Of a stretch of DNA of 64,000 nt, positions 53,156 to 62,331 are shown piece after piece (position 1 is the stretch's first letter; each line of letters begins with the position of its first letter). This stretch comes from JAAYXS01 sp043820985 (GTDB lineage Bacteria; Planctomycetota; Phycisphaerae; UBA1845; Fen-1342). Both the position numbers and the translations under genes were made by a program. A model generated the notes under the pieces. The model had not been told where the DNA came from. It searched no databases and saw only the letters and a program-made list of their open reading frames with translations. The stretch covers positions 1 to 64,000 of the forward strand of contig JBDRDH010000117.1 of assembly GCA_043820985.1 (NCBI GenBank), given 5' to 3'.

Positions 53156-54547
53156 ATGAATATCCGATGTCTTTTCAGATCAAGCCTGTTGCCGAGTATG
53201 CTATTTCTGCTGTTGGCCACGCCGGCCGTTTGGGGGCAGGAGGATCTGGGTAAGAGGCGTGTTCAGGACATGAAAGGCCGCTGGTATTCCGGCCAGGTAA
53301 CGGAACTGCCCGATGCTTACAAGATCAAGCAGGACAACGGCATCACCACCACGCTCAAGAAAAGCGAGGTCAAGCTGATCCGTTCATTGGTGGAGTCAAC
53401 CGCCACGGATGCCGCTTCCGAATATGACGCCTACGAAACCGGCAACTCTTTGCGCCGCTACGTGACGGACGAGGAGGTGTCTGAACTCCTGGAAGGGATC
53501 ACGATCGACACGTCGGATATCATCGAGAGCGGCGGTGACATGCTGGACGAGCTGCCGGTAGACGAGGAATCGCTCGATGAAATGAAACGCCTGGCGGGAG
53601 CGCGTGATGATCAGGTCATGCTGAAACCGCACTTTGCGCTGGTTTTCACCTCTTCCGAGGAAGAAGCCCGGCGTCTGGCCGCGCGCCTGGAATCGGTCTA
53701 TCGCTGGAACATCAAGTTCTTGAAGATGCTCGATATACCACCAACCCAGCCCGAGCATAAACTGGAGATTTTCTACTTCGGCACGCACAAGGAGTTTGAG
53801 GCGTATTCCGTGAACACCGGCGGCGGGCCTTCGGGCGCCTTGGGTTTCTATCGCCCCGGCGACAACCGCTCCGCGTTCTTCGAGCTGTCCACCTTTCCAC
53901 CAATCGCCTTCTGGCTGGAAATGGCCAAGGACAAGCGCATCCCTCACAAACAGCGCCAGATCGCCCGCAACAAGCTGAACCAGTGGGTGGAATTCAACAA
54001 CATGGAGGTGATCCAGCACGAAGCCGGGCACCATATCCACTTCAACATCGGCCTGTTCCCGCGTGACGTGTTTATGGATCGCGACAGCTTTGACAGTCTA
54101 CCGCGCTGGTTGGTGGAAGGCACCACAATGATGTTTGAGTTCCCCCCGACCAAGGCCGGCGCCAGTCTGGGAACGGTCAATCACGGCCGCTTGGACGAGT
54201 TCGACAAGATCTATGGCCGCAAGGACGAACACCGGCGTTTGTCCCCCCAGCGGCTGAAGACATTTATTCTGGACAACGGCGTCTTCCTGCGCGGCGGTCA
54301 TACAACTTACTCGCTGGGTTGGGCGCTGGTGTACTATTGCTGGAAAGAGAACCGGGACGGCTACGCCGAGTATATGAAGATCATCTCGGAGCGCGAGCCG
54401 GGAGTTGATGTTTCCTATACTCAGCGGGAACGGGAATTTGAGGATATCTTTGGGCGCGTGGACGAGGACTGGATTGACGATTGGTATGAGTTCCTCGACG
54501 GTTTGCTGCTCAAGCGTTCCGTCCTGCCACCAGAGATTCGTCCGTAG
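53156..54547 (+). CDS. exported DUF1570 metallopeptidase-like protein
   Basis: 463 residues. The signal peptide is about 1-27 (PSMLFLLLATPAVWG). An N-terminal segment reads DMKGRWYSGQVTELPDAYKIKQDNG. The DUF1570 domain spans about 160-440 with a zinc-type motif HEAGHH at about 288-293 and WLVEGTTMMFE at about 320-330, the arrangement of gluzincin-like peptidases. Activity is not proven for the family, which is abundant in planctomycetes. A shorter paralogue follows directly. Confidence 0.85.
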   Translation: MNIRCLFRSSLLPSMLFLLLATPAVWGQEDLGKRRVQDMKGRWYSGQVTELPDAYKIKQDNGITTTLKKSEVKLIRSLVESTATDAASEYDAYETGNSLRRYVTDEEVSELLEGITIDTSDIIESGGDMLDELPVDEESLDEMKRLAGARDDQVMLKPHFALVFTSSEEEARRLAARLESVYRWNIKFLKMLDIPPTQPEHKLEIFYFGTHKEFEAYSVNTGGGPSGALGFYRPGDNRSAFFELSTFPPIAFWLEMAKDKRIPHKQRQIARNKLNQWVEFNNMEVIQHEAGHHIHFNIGLFPRDVFMDRDSFDSLPRWLVEGTTMMFEFPPTKAGASLGTVNHGRLDEFDKIYGRKDEHRRLSPQRLKTFILDNGVFLRGGHTTYSLGWALVYYCWKENRDGYAEYMKIISEREPGVDVSYTQREREFEDIFGRVDEDWIDDWYEFLDGLLLKRSVLPPEIRP

Positions 54548-54585
54548 CACCACGCCGCCCGACAACGGCATAGTGGACAAGGCCA

Positions 54586-55656
54586 ATGCCGATGAATGAG
54601 TCGCCGCTTGGCGATTGGACCGGTATTCGCCCAGCGGCGGTACTCTTGCTGTGTGGCATATTGCTAGGTAGTGCCGGGGAGCCACCGTCCAAGCATGAAT
54701 TACCGCGCTACGTGGCACGTGATCTGTTGGCACCCTTACCGACCGATGCCTCGGCCCCCGACCGGTTGCGCTGCGCCAGTGGGCCGCGCGGTCGGCGACT
54801 CCAGACCGAACACTTCCTCCTGATGCATACGACCGACGAGCGCACTGCTCGGCGGCTTGGAGCCCGACTGGAGGCGGTATACCGGGCCAATATCCACTTC
54901 TTGGAAGAGTTGCGCCTGGAGCCCCAGCGACCAACCAGTAAGCTGGAAGTCCTCGTGTTCCGGTCGTATGACGAGTTCCGCGGCTACTTGAAAAAAGCGG
55001 GAAGCAGCGACGAAACAATCCTGGGGCTCTTCGAACCGACGAATAATCGCACTGTCTTCTTTGACCTCGCAACACACCCCCAGGTGGCGGCCCTGCGCCG
55101 CAAGCTGGAGGACCTGCGGAATGCCGGGTGGGCTCGGCGGCGTCCCGTCCTCCGGACATTGCGGCAGCGCTCGGCGGCATTGAACGCCAAGGTTATTCAG
55201 CATGAGGCTGCCCACCAGGTGCAGTTTAACATCGGAGTTTTATCTCCAGATCATCAGGTCCCTGCCTGGCTGGCGGAAGGTCTGGCCCAACTATTCGAAT
55301 TGCCGTTTGAGTCGGCGGGTATCACGGATTTGTCTGTGATTAACCGTTACCGGCTAAACGAGTTCCGCGAACTGCATGCCAATCAGCCGGATATGCGTTC
55401 GGCGCTTTGTACACTGATCGGTAGCGACCAGAAGTTGTCAGATGGTGCCGATTACAGCCTGGCCTGGGCGTTGACTGATTACCTCTACCGGTGTCACCGG
55501 GAGGAATTCGCTGGTTACTTACGCCAGATCGCCGCGAAGGGGTGTAATCCGGGGGATTTTGAAGAGCATTTTGGTGTCGTGGATGAGCGGTTTACGCTCC
55601 AGTTTCAGGCCTACATACGCGATCTCTTACAGCGTTACCCCACAGATCAGGAATGA
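54586..55656 (+). CDS. exported DUF1570 metallopeptidase-like protein (second copy)
   Basis: 356 residues. A signal segment (AAVLLLCGILLGSAG) is at about 16-30. The domain has RRLQTEHFLLMHTTDERTARRLGARLEAVY, HEAAHQ at about 206-211 and WLAEGLAQLFE at about 228-238, all matching the upstream paralogue. The N-terminal extension of copy one is absent. Two start codons (54586, 54592) are possible. The stop overlaps ATGA of an unlikely short frame; the CPBP protease gene begins 67 bases on. Confidence 0.83.
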   Translation: MPMNESPLGDWTGIRPAAVLLLCGILLGSAGEPPSKHELPRYVARDLLAPLPTDASAPDRLRCASGPRGRRLQTEHFLLMHTTDERTARRLGARLEAVYRANIHFLEELRLEPQRPTSKLEVLVFRSYDEFRGYLKKAGSSDETILGLFEPTNNRTVFFDLATHPQVAALRRKLEDLRNAGWARRRPVLRTLRQRSAALNAKVIQHEAAHQVQFNIGVLSPDHQVPAWLAEGLAQLFELPFESAGITDLSVINRYRLNEFRELHANQPDMRSALCTLIGSDQKLSDGADYSLAWALTDYLYRCHREEFAGYLRQIAAKGCNPGDFEEHFGVVDERFTLQFQAYIRDLLQRYPTDQE

Positions 55657-55723
55657 AGCCCGACCGAGCCAATAGTGCCCCAGCACCCTACCCGGCGGCC
55701 CCTCGGGCGCTCATAATGGCACT

Positions 55724-56485
55724 ATGGCATCTGCCGAAGGCTCCAGGCGAAGAACCGCGACCGATGTACAGCCGATCTGGCGTCAGTATTACCAGGACGC
55801 GCAGCGGCCCTTATATTGTCTGCTGTTTCTATTTCCACTAGTGGCGACATACGAATTCGGGGCCATGATTCTGCGGCCGGTAGCCTGGCCCGAGCGGCAG
55901 CTTCTGGCTCACAGCCTGATTCAGAAGCTGTTAGGCTGGTTTGGAGCTACTGGCTTCTGGCTGCCGGCGGTGGCTTTGCTGCTGACACTGTTTATCTGGC
56001 ACATTCTGAGCCGCCATGCCTGGCGCATTCATGGTTGGGTGTTGCCCTTGATGGTGGTGGAAAGTGTTCTGTTGACCGCTCCGCTGTTTGTGCTGGGCGA
56101 GGTCATGACGCAGGTCACGTCAACCTCGGCGCCGGCGGGTGGTGATATCAGGCAGCAGCTCATACTGGTCCTGGGAGCCGGGATATATGAAGAACTGGTC
56201 TTTCGGCTATATTTGATCGCGGGTCTGGCCTGGCTGTTGGAGAGCGTCTTACGGGTGTCGCGGAAGACGGCCATGCTGCTGGTAGTGGCTTTGTCCGCGA
56301 TGATCTTCGCGGGCTGTCACTTCACGCCGGTGGGTAGTGAGCTATTCAGTTGGCAGCGTTTCATGTTACTGGTGCTGGCGGGGAGTTACCTGGCGGTGGT
56401 TTTCATACAACGTGGCTTGGGCGTGGCGGCCGGCTGCCACGCCGCGTTCAACATCATCCCATTATTATGCGGATGGGCTCGTTGA
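55724..56485 (+). CDS. CPBP-family intramembrane metalloprotease
   Basis: 253 residues, seven to eight hydrophobic segments. Active-site blocks of the CPBP/Abi family: EELVFRLYLIAGLAWLLE at about 156-173 (EExxxR, here EELVFR), FAGCHFT at about 193-199, and a final HAAFNIIPLL with His/Asn near the end. Members are type II CAAX-like prenyl endopeptidases or self-immunity proteins. No obvious Shine-Dalgarno site precedes the ATG, so a start a little upstream cannot be excluded. Confidence 0.85.
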   Translation: MASAEGSRRRTATDVQPIWRQYYQDAQRPLYCLLFLFPLVATYEFGAMILRPVAWPERQLLAHSLIQKLLGWFGATGFWLPAVALLLTLFIWHILSRHAWRIHGWVLPLMVVESVLLTAPLFVLGEVMTQVTSTSAPAGGDIRQQLILVLGAGIYEELVFRLYLIAGLAWLLESVLRVSRKTAMLLVVALSAMIFAGCHFTPVGSELFSWQRFMLLVLAGSYLAVVFIQRGLGVAAGCHAAFNIIPLLCGWAR

Positions 56486-56610
56486 GGGACCGCGCTTCAA
56501 CACCGCGGATGGTCGCCGACCGCGGCTAATCCGCGTAAAATGAAAGATTAACAAGACGGCGTGAGCGGTGCGGGCCGCGCGCCGATCAGTCATAAGCGGG
56601 TATTGAGGGA

Positions 56611-59600
56611 ATGAGCTTTCAGCCCTTTCCAGGTGAACTGGCGGAATCTCGACTGATCGAGATCCCGGCCGATCTTGACGACGCGGGGCGCAAACGTTTT
56701 GTCACGCTGATCAGGAAGGCTGTCCAGAAACAGGCTGAACTGGCCGGTCAGAGCAATGCAATTCTGGCACTGACCGGTGATCTCGAGCAGGAGGGTAACC
56801 TGCTGCGCATCCGCCACGAGCCCGCGACGCCGGCGGAAGCGGCCGTGGTCCTGGATTCCGAGGAGCGTCCGGATCTACTGATGCTTAACTGGTTGACCTG
56901 GTCAGTGGCTCAAGCCCTGGCCACGGCGCACGCCAGCATGCTCATCCACGGCAGCCTGCAAAATGGGGCCCTCTATCTCGATGCCATGGGCCGTTTGAAG
57001 CTGGGGGATTTCGGGATAGGTCCGGCGTTTGAGCTGGTTTGCGGGGGAGCGGTGCGGCGCTACCTGGCTTGCGACGTGACGGCCGACGCGGATGAGCAGG
57101 GCCGGATACCGTCCGGGAAGTGGATTTTATTATCAGAGGACGCGCGGCGCGACTTTGGCTGGATCGCCCCGTTTTTCCCGCACGAGTTGCTCGAAAACGA
57201 TGATACCCGCTTGAACGTCAAGTCGGACCAGTTCGGGCTGGGCACGTTGCTGTTCCTATGGGCCACGGGCAGCCATCCGTACGGAGCTTCGCTGGGTGAT
57301 CCGACGCTGAACTTTTATTTCCACCTGGAGCCGTTCGCGCTTGACGAGGAGCGTACCGAGTGGAGCACGCATTTTGAACGCGAGCGTGGTGGCGTGGCCA
57401 CCTCGGCGGATGAACCAGTGTTGTCCTGGGCACGGCTGGTTGAAAGAACGCTGAGCAGTGATTCGGGGCAGCGCTTTGCCGATTTGAATGAAGTGCTGGG
57501 TGCATTGCACGGCATTCCCCCGGCCTGGGAGCAGGCCACCAGCACGCTGGGCGCGGCCATGCCACTGTTGCGTGACGGCCAGCCCGAAGAGTTTCTCGCG
57601 AAAGTCGGGCCCTGGGGGCGTGATGAAACTCTGCCGGAAATCTGGCGCGAACGACTGGCGCGCCAGCTTGCCATCGTTAAAGAACAAAAAGAGGTTATTG
57701 TTCGGCGCCGCACACTGGCGGCGCGGCTCAAGGAGGCTGACGAACTGCTCAGTGGGGGCGACATCCCCGGAGCCCGGGCCGCGGTGGAAGCTGTCATGGC
57801 GGCCGAGGAATGTGATGACGCACTACGCCGCGGCGCGGCGGAACTCCTGGAGTGGTGTGCGGAGCAGGAAAGACTCGTAGAGACGGCCCTGGACGAACAA
57901 GCTCGCGAGGCCTTCGATTCAGCTCGTGAGGCGTTGACGCGGGGTGATTTCGGCGACGCGCGCCTGTGTCTGAATGCGGTCGTCGAAGATCCGGCTTCGC
58001 CGGACTATCGCGTTGAACAAGCCCAACAACTGCTGACCGAGATTGAGGAGGTCGAGGAAGGCTGCAAGCGGCAGACGGCGGAGTTGGAAGCGGCCCGGGC
58101 GGAGCTTGAGCGGGCCGAATTTCAGCCGGCCATTGAGCGGTTGGAAAGTGTGCTGGCCGAAGCGAATCTGATCGAATCACTCGCAACTCCGGCGCGCCAG
58201 TTACTTGACAAGATTCAAGCCAAACAGCAAACGGCGGCTGAATATGAGGAGATGCTGCGGTCGGCCGAGCAAGCCTGGCAACAGGCGGACCTTGAAACAG
58301 TTCAATCTCTATTGGCCAGTGTTCCGGCGGCGATCGACATCCCGCCGATTGCACAGCAACACGAAGCCCTGACAGCGTGCTGTGAGAGCCTGCGCGCGGC
58401 CCTCGATGCCCGTGACGCCGCCGAGCAATTGCTGGCGGCCGACAATCCGCAGGCCGCTCTAACGAAGACGGATGAGGGGCTACGGGTTGAACAGCTACCG
58501 GGATGTCTCGAGCAGGATCTGTCCGAGTTGCGTACGCGCTGTGCGACGGCGTTGGAAGAGCGGCACCGCGCGACAATCGAGCATGCCAACCAGCAATTAC
58601 AGCACGCCCAGAAACTGTATGACCAAGGTGAGGCCGATGCGTGTCGCCAGGCCGCCGAGCCGATCTTGCAACAGGCCGACATCCTGCCCGAGGAGACTCG
58701 TACGCAGGCCGAGGAGTTGCTGACAGCTTGCCAGCGGCTCAGTTCCGCCGGCAAACTGTTGGATGAAATCACCCGTCAGTTGAGCAACGATGATCTGGAC
58801 AGTGCCGAGCAGAGCTTGAGTCTGCTGCCTCGGGACGGCCTGCCAGACACGATTCTTCAGCGTGGCGCCGAGCTGGCGCGACAGATCAAGGAGGCCCGCC
58901 AGGATCACGCGGAGCGGCAATTACTGCGGCTGCGCGCCCAACTCGACGATGCCGAGCAAAAGGTAGCGGTCGGCGAACTGGACGAAGTGGAACCCATTTT
59001 GGCGGCGGTCGAGGAATCCACACTCTCTTCCGAAGGGATGATCGGGCGCGTGGTGGCGATTCGTGGCATGCTCGTGGAATTGGTCCCGATTGACACTACC
59101 CTGAAAGCCGCCCAAGGCGCCGTCCAGGACGGGGATGTTGAACAAGCCGGGATGCTGTTGGAGCAGGGCGGGCAAGCCGCGGGTGTCGCGGTGGTGCCAT
59201 TGCCGGCGGAGTTGCCAGCCTGGGCTGAGCAGCGCGCTGCCAGTTTGCGCCAGCAAATCACTGAGTTTCGCGAGGAACGCCGGCAGGAAGCCGTGGCGAC
59301 GGCGCGGAAGGCCCTCGACGCGGCGGAAAAAGCACTGGCAGCCGGAGATCCGGCCACCGCTCGGTCCCGTCTCAAGCAAGCCGCCGTTGCCCTTAAACTC
59401 GATCCGGAACTAGCGCTCCGGCATGAGGGCCTTGAACAGCAGGCCAGCGAGCTTGAAGAGTGGCTGCCCAGGCTACAGGCTGCCGAAGCCGCCTTGAAGA
59501 AGGGTGATTTCGCGGCGGCTTATAAACAAGCCGACCAACTGTTAAAAGCAGAGGCTATTCCGCCTGTCGTACAGGAACGAATCCAGGCTGTTCAGCAACA

Positions 59601-61524
59601 GGCCAAGCAGCGCATCGCGGCCCGCCGAAAGGAAATCTCCGCCGAACTTGCCACACTGGAACAGACACTGACTGAGCGCGGCAGGCGTGCCAAGACCCTC
59701 CCGCAGCAGTTACAAACACTGCGTGCGGATACGCTGGCCTCGAAGGAACAGCGGCAGGAAGTGGATAAGCTGCTGGAACGATTCGAGGCCCTGCCGCCGC
59801 TGAAACGTTCCCCAGTACCCATTATTGCCGCGGTAGCGGTGGTCGCGGTATTGGGCGCGGGTGGGGCCTGGATGTTCTGGCCCGAGCCGACACCGCCAGA
59901 ACCCCCGGATCGTCTGGAGCAGGTGCCTGGACTAGTTGATTTGATCAAGACGGAGAGCCCGCCTCTGGCCGATCTGCCAGTGGAGCCGGACACGGTTGTC
60001 GTTCAGCCAGATGACACCGTCGATCCGGATGTCGCGCGGGAGTTCCCCGGCGAGATTACGCCCGTACCCACCTTCGTGGAGCTGGTGCAAACCAGCAGTC
60101 AGGCGCTGGCCGACCTGTTGTCGGAAGTCGACGCGGAAACGGCGTCCCAGTCGGTGGCATTTGCTGAGATTGATCCCAACGACTGGCAAAAAATTCCCGA
60201 TGAGCCGGATTCGGGGACGCTCTCCGTGACGGCGACCACTAGTGCCGGGGATGTGTTGGTGGGGGTGACCGCGCAATATCGCGAAGCTCCGGATCCATGG
60301 GAGTTCGTTCTGGAGCTCGAAGATGCCGAGTTGCGGAAGATCGCAGAGTGGCTGCATCCACGGATTGAAGCAAAAATCGCGGCACAAGATGAACTTGATG
60401 ATAAAAAGGACTTGTGCCAGACGTATGCCGGGCCACTGGACCGGTTGAAAGCAGAATCCTGGGCCGAGAATCTGCAACTTCCGAAGGCATGTCAGCCGGA
60501 TATCACGCCACCAAAGACCGCTAATAGAACCTGGACGCTGCTAGAACTGGTGAATAAGCACAATTCGGCCTTAGGCGGATTATTAACGGCGTTGTTACCA
60601 GACGCAGAGACACCCCTGCCATTGCCCGAGTTCAGTCCAGAGGACTGGCGTGTTGATGGAATTCAGTACGACTGCACGATCGCTATCACAGCCTTGGATG
60701 ATCAATTGACTCTCGCGGTCAATACTTCTCATGACGGGACCGGGGAAAACTGGAATTGGAATGTGACCTTGCCCGACTCCGAGTTGTCCAAGGTATACCG
60801 CTGGATATCCGCCAGGGTGGCGAGCGAGTTGACCACTCTGGCAGATGCTGGCCGCGTGGCTGCGGTCTGGCAGCGCCATAAGGAACTGCGCGGTCAATTG
60901 GAAAGCCTGCGGGAAGAGCTGCAGCTTGATAACGTGAACAACCTGCTGGCGGGACTACCGCCCGCGTGGAGTGAGGATCAACTGCCGGTTGGTTATGTGG
61001 CGGGCACGACTTTGCATCCCGATCTGGGTTACCCGACCACGCTCACCGCCGGCGAGCGGACACTGTTACTTGTATACCTGCACCCCAAGGATCTACTGTG
61101 GGACACGATTAATGAATCTAGTAACTGGCAGGTTTACTATATAGATGCAACTGAAATGCCGGCTGCCTGGGATAAATTCTCGGATGCACAAGGTCAGGCC
61201 ACGAGCCAGTTTGAGCGCGATTTGCCGACACGATCCGAGTGGATGCGGGCGGCCTTGATGTTGCGTGCCGACCCTGCCGCGCAGGATTTCATCGGTGGGC
61301 GCTACGAATGGTGCCGGGATGACGAGAATGGGGCACCGTGGGTCTGTGGCGGATGTACGCTGCGCGATGCTGGCGGGCAGCTCATACCACCGCCGCCGGA
61401 TTCTGACAAGCCGGCGGAATTATGGACTTGGTTGCAAGGCAAACTGGTGACCCACCAGCGTCAGTATGGTGATGAGCTGACTTCCTTTCGCACGGTACTG
61501 CGTCTTTTCCCCCAGTCCCAATGA
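56611..61524 (+). CDS. giant membrane-anchored pseudokinase with coiled-coil repeats
   Basis: 1637 residues. Residues about 75-290 follow the C-lobe of protein kinases: AHASMLIHGSLQNGALYLD at about 104-122 sits where the catalytic HRD loop should be, but Asp is replaced by Ser (HGS). LGDFGI at about 131 keeps the DFG, and SDQFGLGTLLFLWATGSHPYG resembles helix F. No glycine loop or VAIK lysine precedes it. From about 360 to 1060 are long alpha-helical repeats (about 40-residue units such as ARAAVEAVMAAEECDDALRRGAAELL). A single membrane helix at about 1069-1090 (IIAAVAVVAVLGAGGAWMFW) is followed by about 540 exported residues with no known domain. Catalysis is unlikely; a scaffold or sensor role is inferred. 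Confidence 0.85.
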   Translation: MSFQPFPGELAESRLIEIPADLDDAGRKRFVTLIRKAVQKQAELAGQSNAILALTGDLEQEGNLLRIRHEPATPAEAAVVLDSEERPDLLMLNWLTWSVAQALATAHASMLIHGSLQNGALYLDAMGRLKLGDFGIGPAFELVCGGAVRRYLACDVTADADEQGRIPSGKWILLSEDARRDFGWIAPFFPHELLENDDTRLNVKSDQFGLGTLLFLWATGSHPYGASLGDPTLNFYFHLEPFALDEERTEWSTHFERERGGVATSADEPVLSWARLVERTLSSDSGQRFADLNEVLGALHGIPPAWEQATSTLGAAMPLLRDGQPEEFLAKVGPWGRDETLPEIWRERLARQLAIVKEQKEVIVRRRTLAARLKEADELLSGGDIPGARAAVEAVMAAEECDDALRRGAAELLEWCAEQERLVETALDEQAREAFDSAREALTRGDFGDARLCLNAVVEDPASPDYRVEQAQQLLTEIEEVEEGCKRQTAELEAARAELERAEFQPAIERLESVLAEANLIESLATPARQLLDKIQAKQQTAAEYEEMLRSAEQAWQQADLETVQSLLASVPAAIDIPPIAQQHEALTACCESLRAALDARDAAEQLLAADNPQAALTKTDEGLRVEQLPGCLEQDLSELRTRCATALEERHRATIEHANQQLQHAQKLYDQGEADACRQAAEPILQQADILPEETRTQAEELLTACQRLSSAGKLLDEITRQLSNDDLDSAEQSLSLLPRDGLPDTILQRGAELARQIKEARQDHAERQLLRLRAQLDDAEQKVAVGELDEVEPILAAVEESTLSSEGMIGRVVAIRGMLVELVPIDTTLKAAQGAVQDGDVEQAGMLLEQGGQAAGVAVVPLPAELPAWAEQRAASLRQQITEFREERRQEAVATARKALDAAEKALAAGDPATARSRLKQAAVALKLDPELALRHEGLEQQASELEEWLPRLQAAEAALKKGDFAAAYKQADQLLKAEAIPPVVQERIQAVQQQAKQRIAARRKEISAELATLEQTLTERGRRAKTLPQQLQTLRADTLASKEQRQEVDKLLERFEALPPLKRSPVPIIAAVAVVAVLGAGGAWMFWPEPTPPEPPDRLEQVPGLVDLIKTESPPLADLPVEPDTVVVQPDDTVDPDVAREFPGEITPVPTFVELVQTSSQALADLLSEVDAETASQSVAFAEIDPNDWQKIPDEPDSGTLSVTATTSAGDVLVGVTAQYREAPDPWEFVLELEDAELRKIAEWLHPRIEAKIAAQDELDDKKDLCQTYAGPLDRLKAESWAENLQLPKACQPDITPPKTANRTWTLLELVNKHNSALGGLLTALLPDAETPLPLPEFSPEDWRVDGIQYDCTIAITALDDQLTLAVNTSHDGTGENWNWNVTLPDSELSKVYRWISARVASELTTLADAGRVAAVWQRHKELRGQLESLREELQLDNVNNLLAGLPPAWSEDQLPVGYVAGTTLHPDLGYPTTLTAGERTLLLVYLHPKDLLWDTINESSNWQVYYIDATEMPAAWDKFSDAQGQATSQFERDLPTRSEWMRAALMLRADPAAQDFIGGRYEWCRDDENGAPWVCGGCTLRDAGGQLIPPPPDSDKPAELWTWLQGKLVTHQRQYGDELTSFRTVLRLFPQSQ

Positions 61525-61752
61525 CCGTCTGACGAGACATTTAGATTTTTTCGCTCCAGGAATCGATCCTGGAAGTCTGTCCGTTTTGGTGCTTGACCAC
61601 AGCCGAAGTGGTCGGTAACTTGCAGTGGATTAGAGCGATAATTGGATTACGGAGACTGGGGCATTTCGAGATTCGCGAACGGGGCTGGCACGGCCCCCTG
61701 ATCGCTGGGGACGTGTTGCCACGAGTATTGATGTTCAATTCAGCAGGATGTG
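61525..61752. other. spacer with two hairpins
   Basis: TCCAGGA/TCCTGGA at 61555-61573 and GACCAC/GTGGTC at 61595-61613 are perfect short stems; a T run precedes the first. They could end the pseudokinase transcript or lie in the leader of the next operon. Confidence 0.4.
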
Positions 61753-61977
61753 ATGAAAATGAAGCGTAAAACACACTCTCGTTGGTTGGTACTATCAGCC
61801 ATGGTTGCGGGCTTGCTATGTCAGACTGGTCCCTGTTGTCTGCCGACTGATGGTACGGACCAGACCCAGGACCTCGCCCAGCAGGTAGGTCTGTACCTGC
61901 AACAGACGGCGACTAACGTCGTGGCTGACACGGTCTTTTTCTTTCTGGATAACCTGCTGGTGCGCTGGACAACCTGA
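61753..61977 (+). CDS. tiny exported protein
   Basis: 74 residues from the ATG at 61753 (AGGA four to five bases upstream). A signal sequence (RWLVLSAMVAGLLCQTGPCC) has Cys residues at about 24 and 29-30, though without a strict lipobox. The mature part is about 45 residues (QDLAQQVGLYLQQTATNVVADTVFFFLDNLL), an amphipathic helix. It lies 59 bases upstream of another tiny lipoprotein gene that also ends in such a helix. Family unknown. Confidence 0.65.
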   Translation: MKMKRKTHSRWLVLSAMVAGLLCQTGPCCLPTDGTDQTQDLAQQVGLYLQQTATNVVADTVFFFLDNLLVRWTT

Positions 61978-62036
61978 GCACTTGGATCCTGACCAGGCCA
62001 GGAAGGAATTTGGACAAACAAAGAGGACGGAAACCC

Positions 62037-62225
62037 ATGCGAAAGCTGCTATTACACGGTCGCTGGTATCTGGCGAACCTGTCTCTCCTGATGGTGGGTG
62101 GCTGTGTGACCAGTACCCAACTGCTTGATTTTACGCGCACGGAATTCGCCCGTCTGTCGGCTGACACGATCGGACAGATACTGTCGATCTGGATTCAGTC
62201 GGTCAGCCCGCTCTCGGTTCAGTAG
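62037..62225 (+). CDS. tiny lipoprotein
   Basis: 62 residues from the ATG at 62037 (GAGGA nine bases upstream). The lipobox MVGGC is at about 19-23. The mature peptide of about 40 residues, STQLLDFTRTEFARLSADTI then QILSIWIQSVSP, is a single amphipathic helix. It is arranged like the product of the gene before it and lies 106 bases before the TPR/barrel gene. It may be a periplasmic accessory or a cargo of that protein (inference). Confidence 0.68.
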   Translation: MRKLLLHGRWYLANLSLLMVGGCVTSTQLLDFTRTEFARLSADTIGQILSIWIQSVSPLSVQ

Positions 62226-62331
62226 CCGGCGGGGGCGTGTCTGGTCGCCAGTGGTGGCGACTGGCAGGGACTACTCCGAGGATCTGGCCGGTCCCGTCGG
62301 CCACGCGGAACTCGGTATAACAGGTGCGAAC

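Noticed and set aside
54098..55180. 360-codon minus-strand frame opposite the DUF1570 genes
   Set aside because: It spans the junction of two clearly coding plus-strand genes and has no recognisable features.
61680..61705. TGGCACG as a sigma-54 -24 element before the tiny exported protein genes
   Set aside because: No GC-containing -12 element follows at the needed distance.
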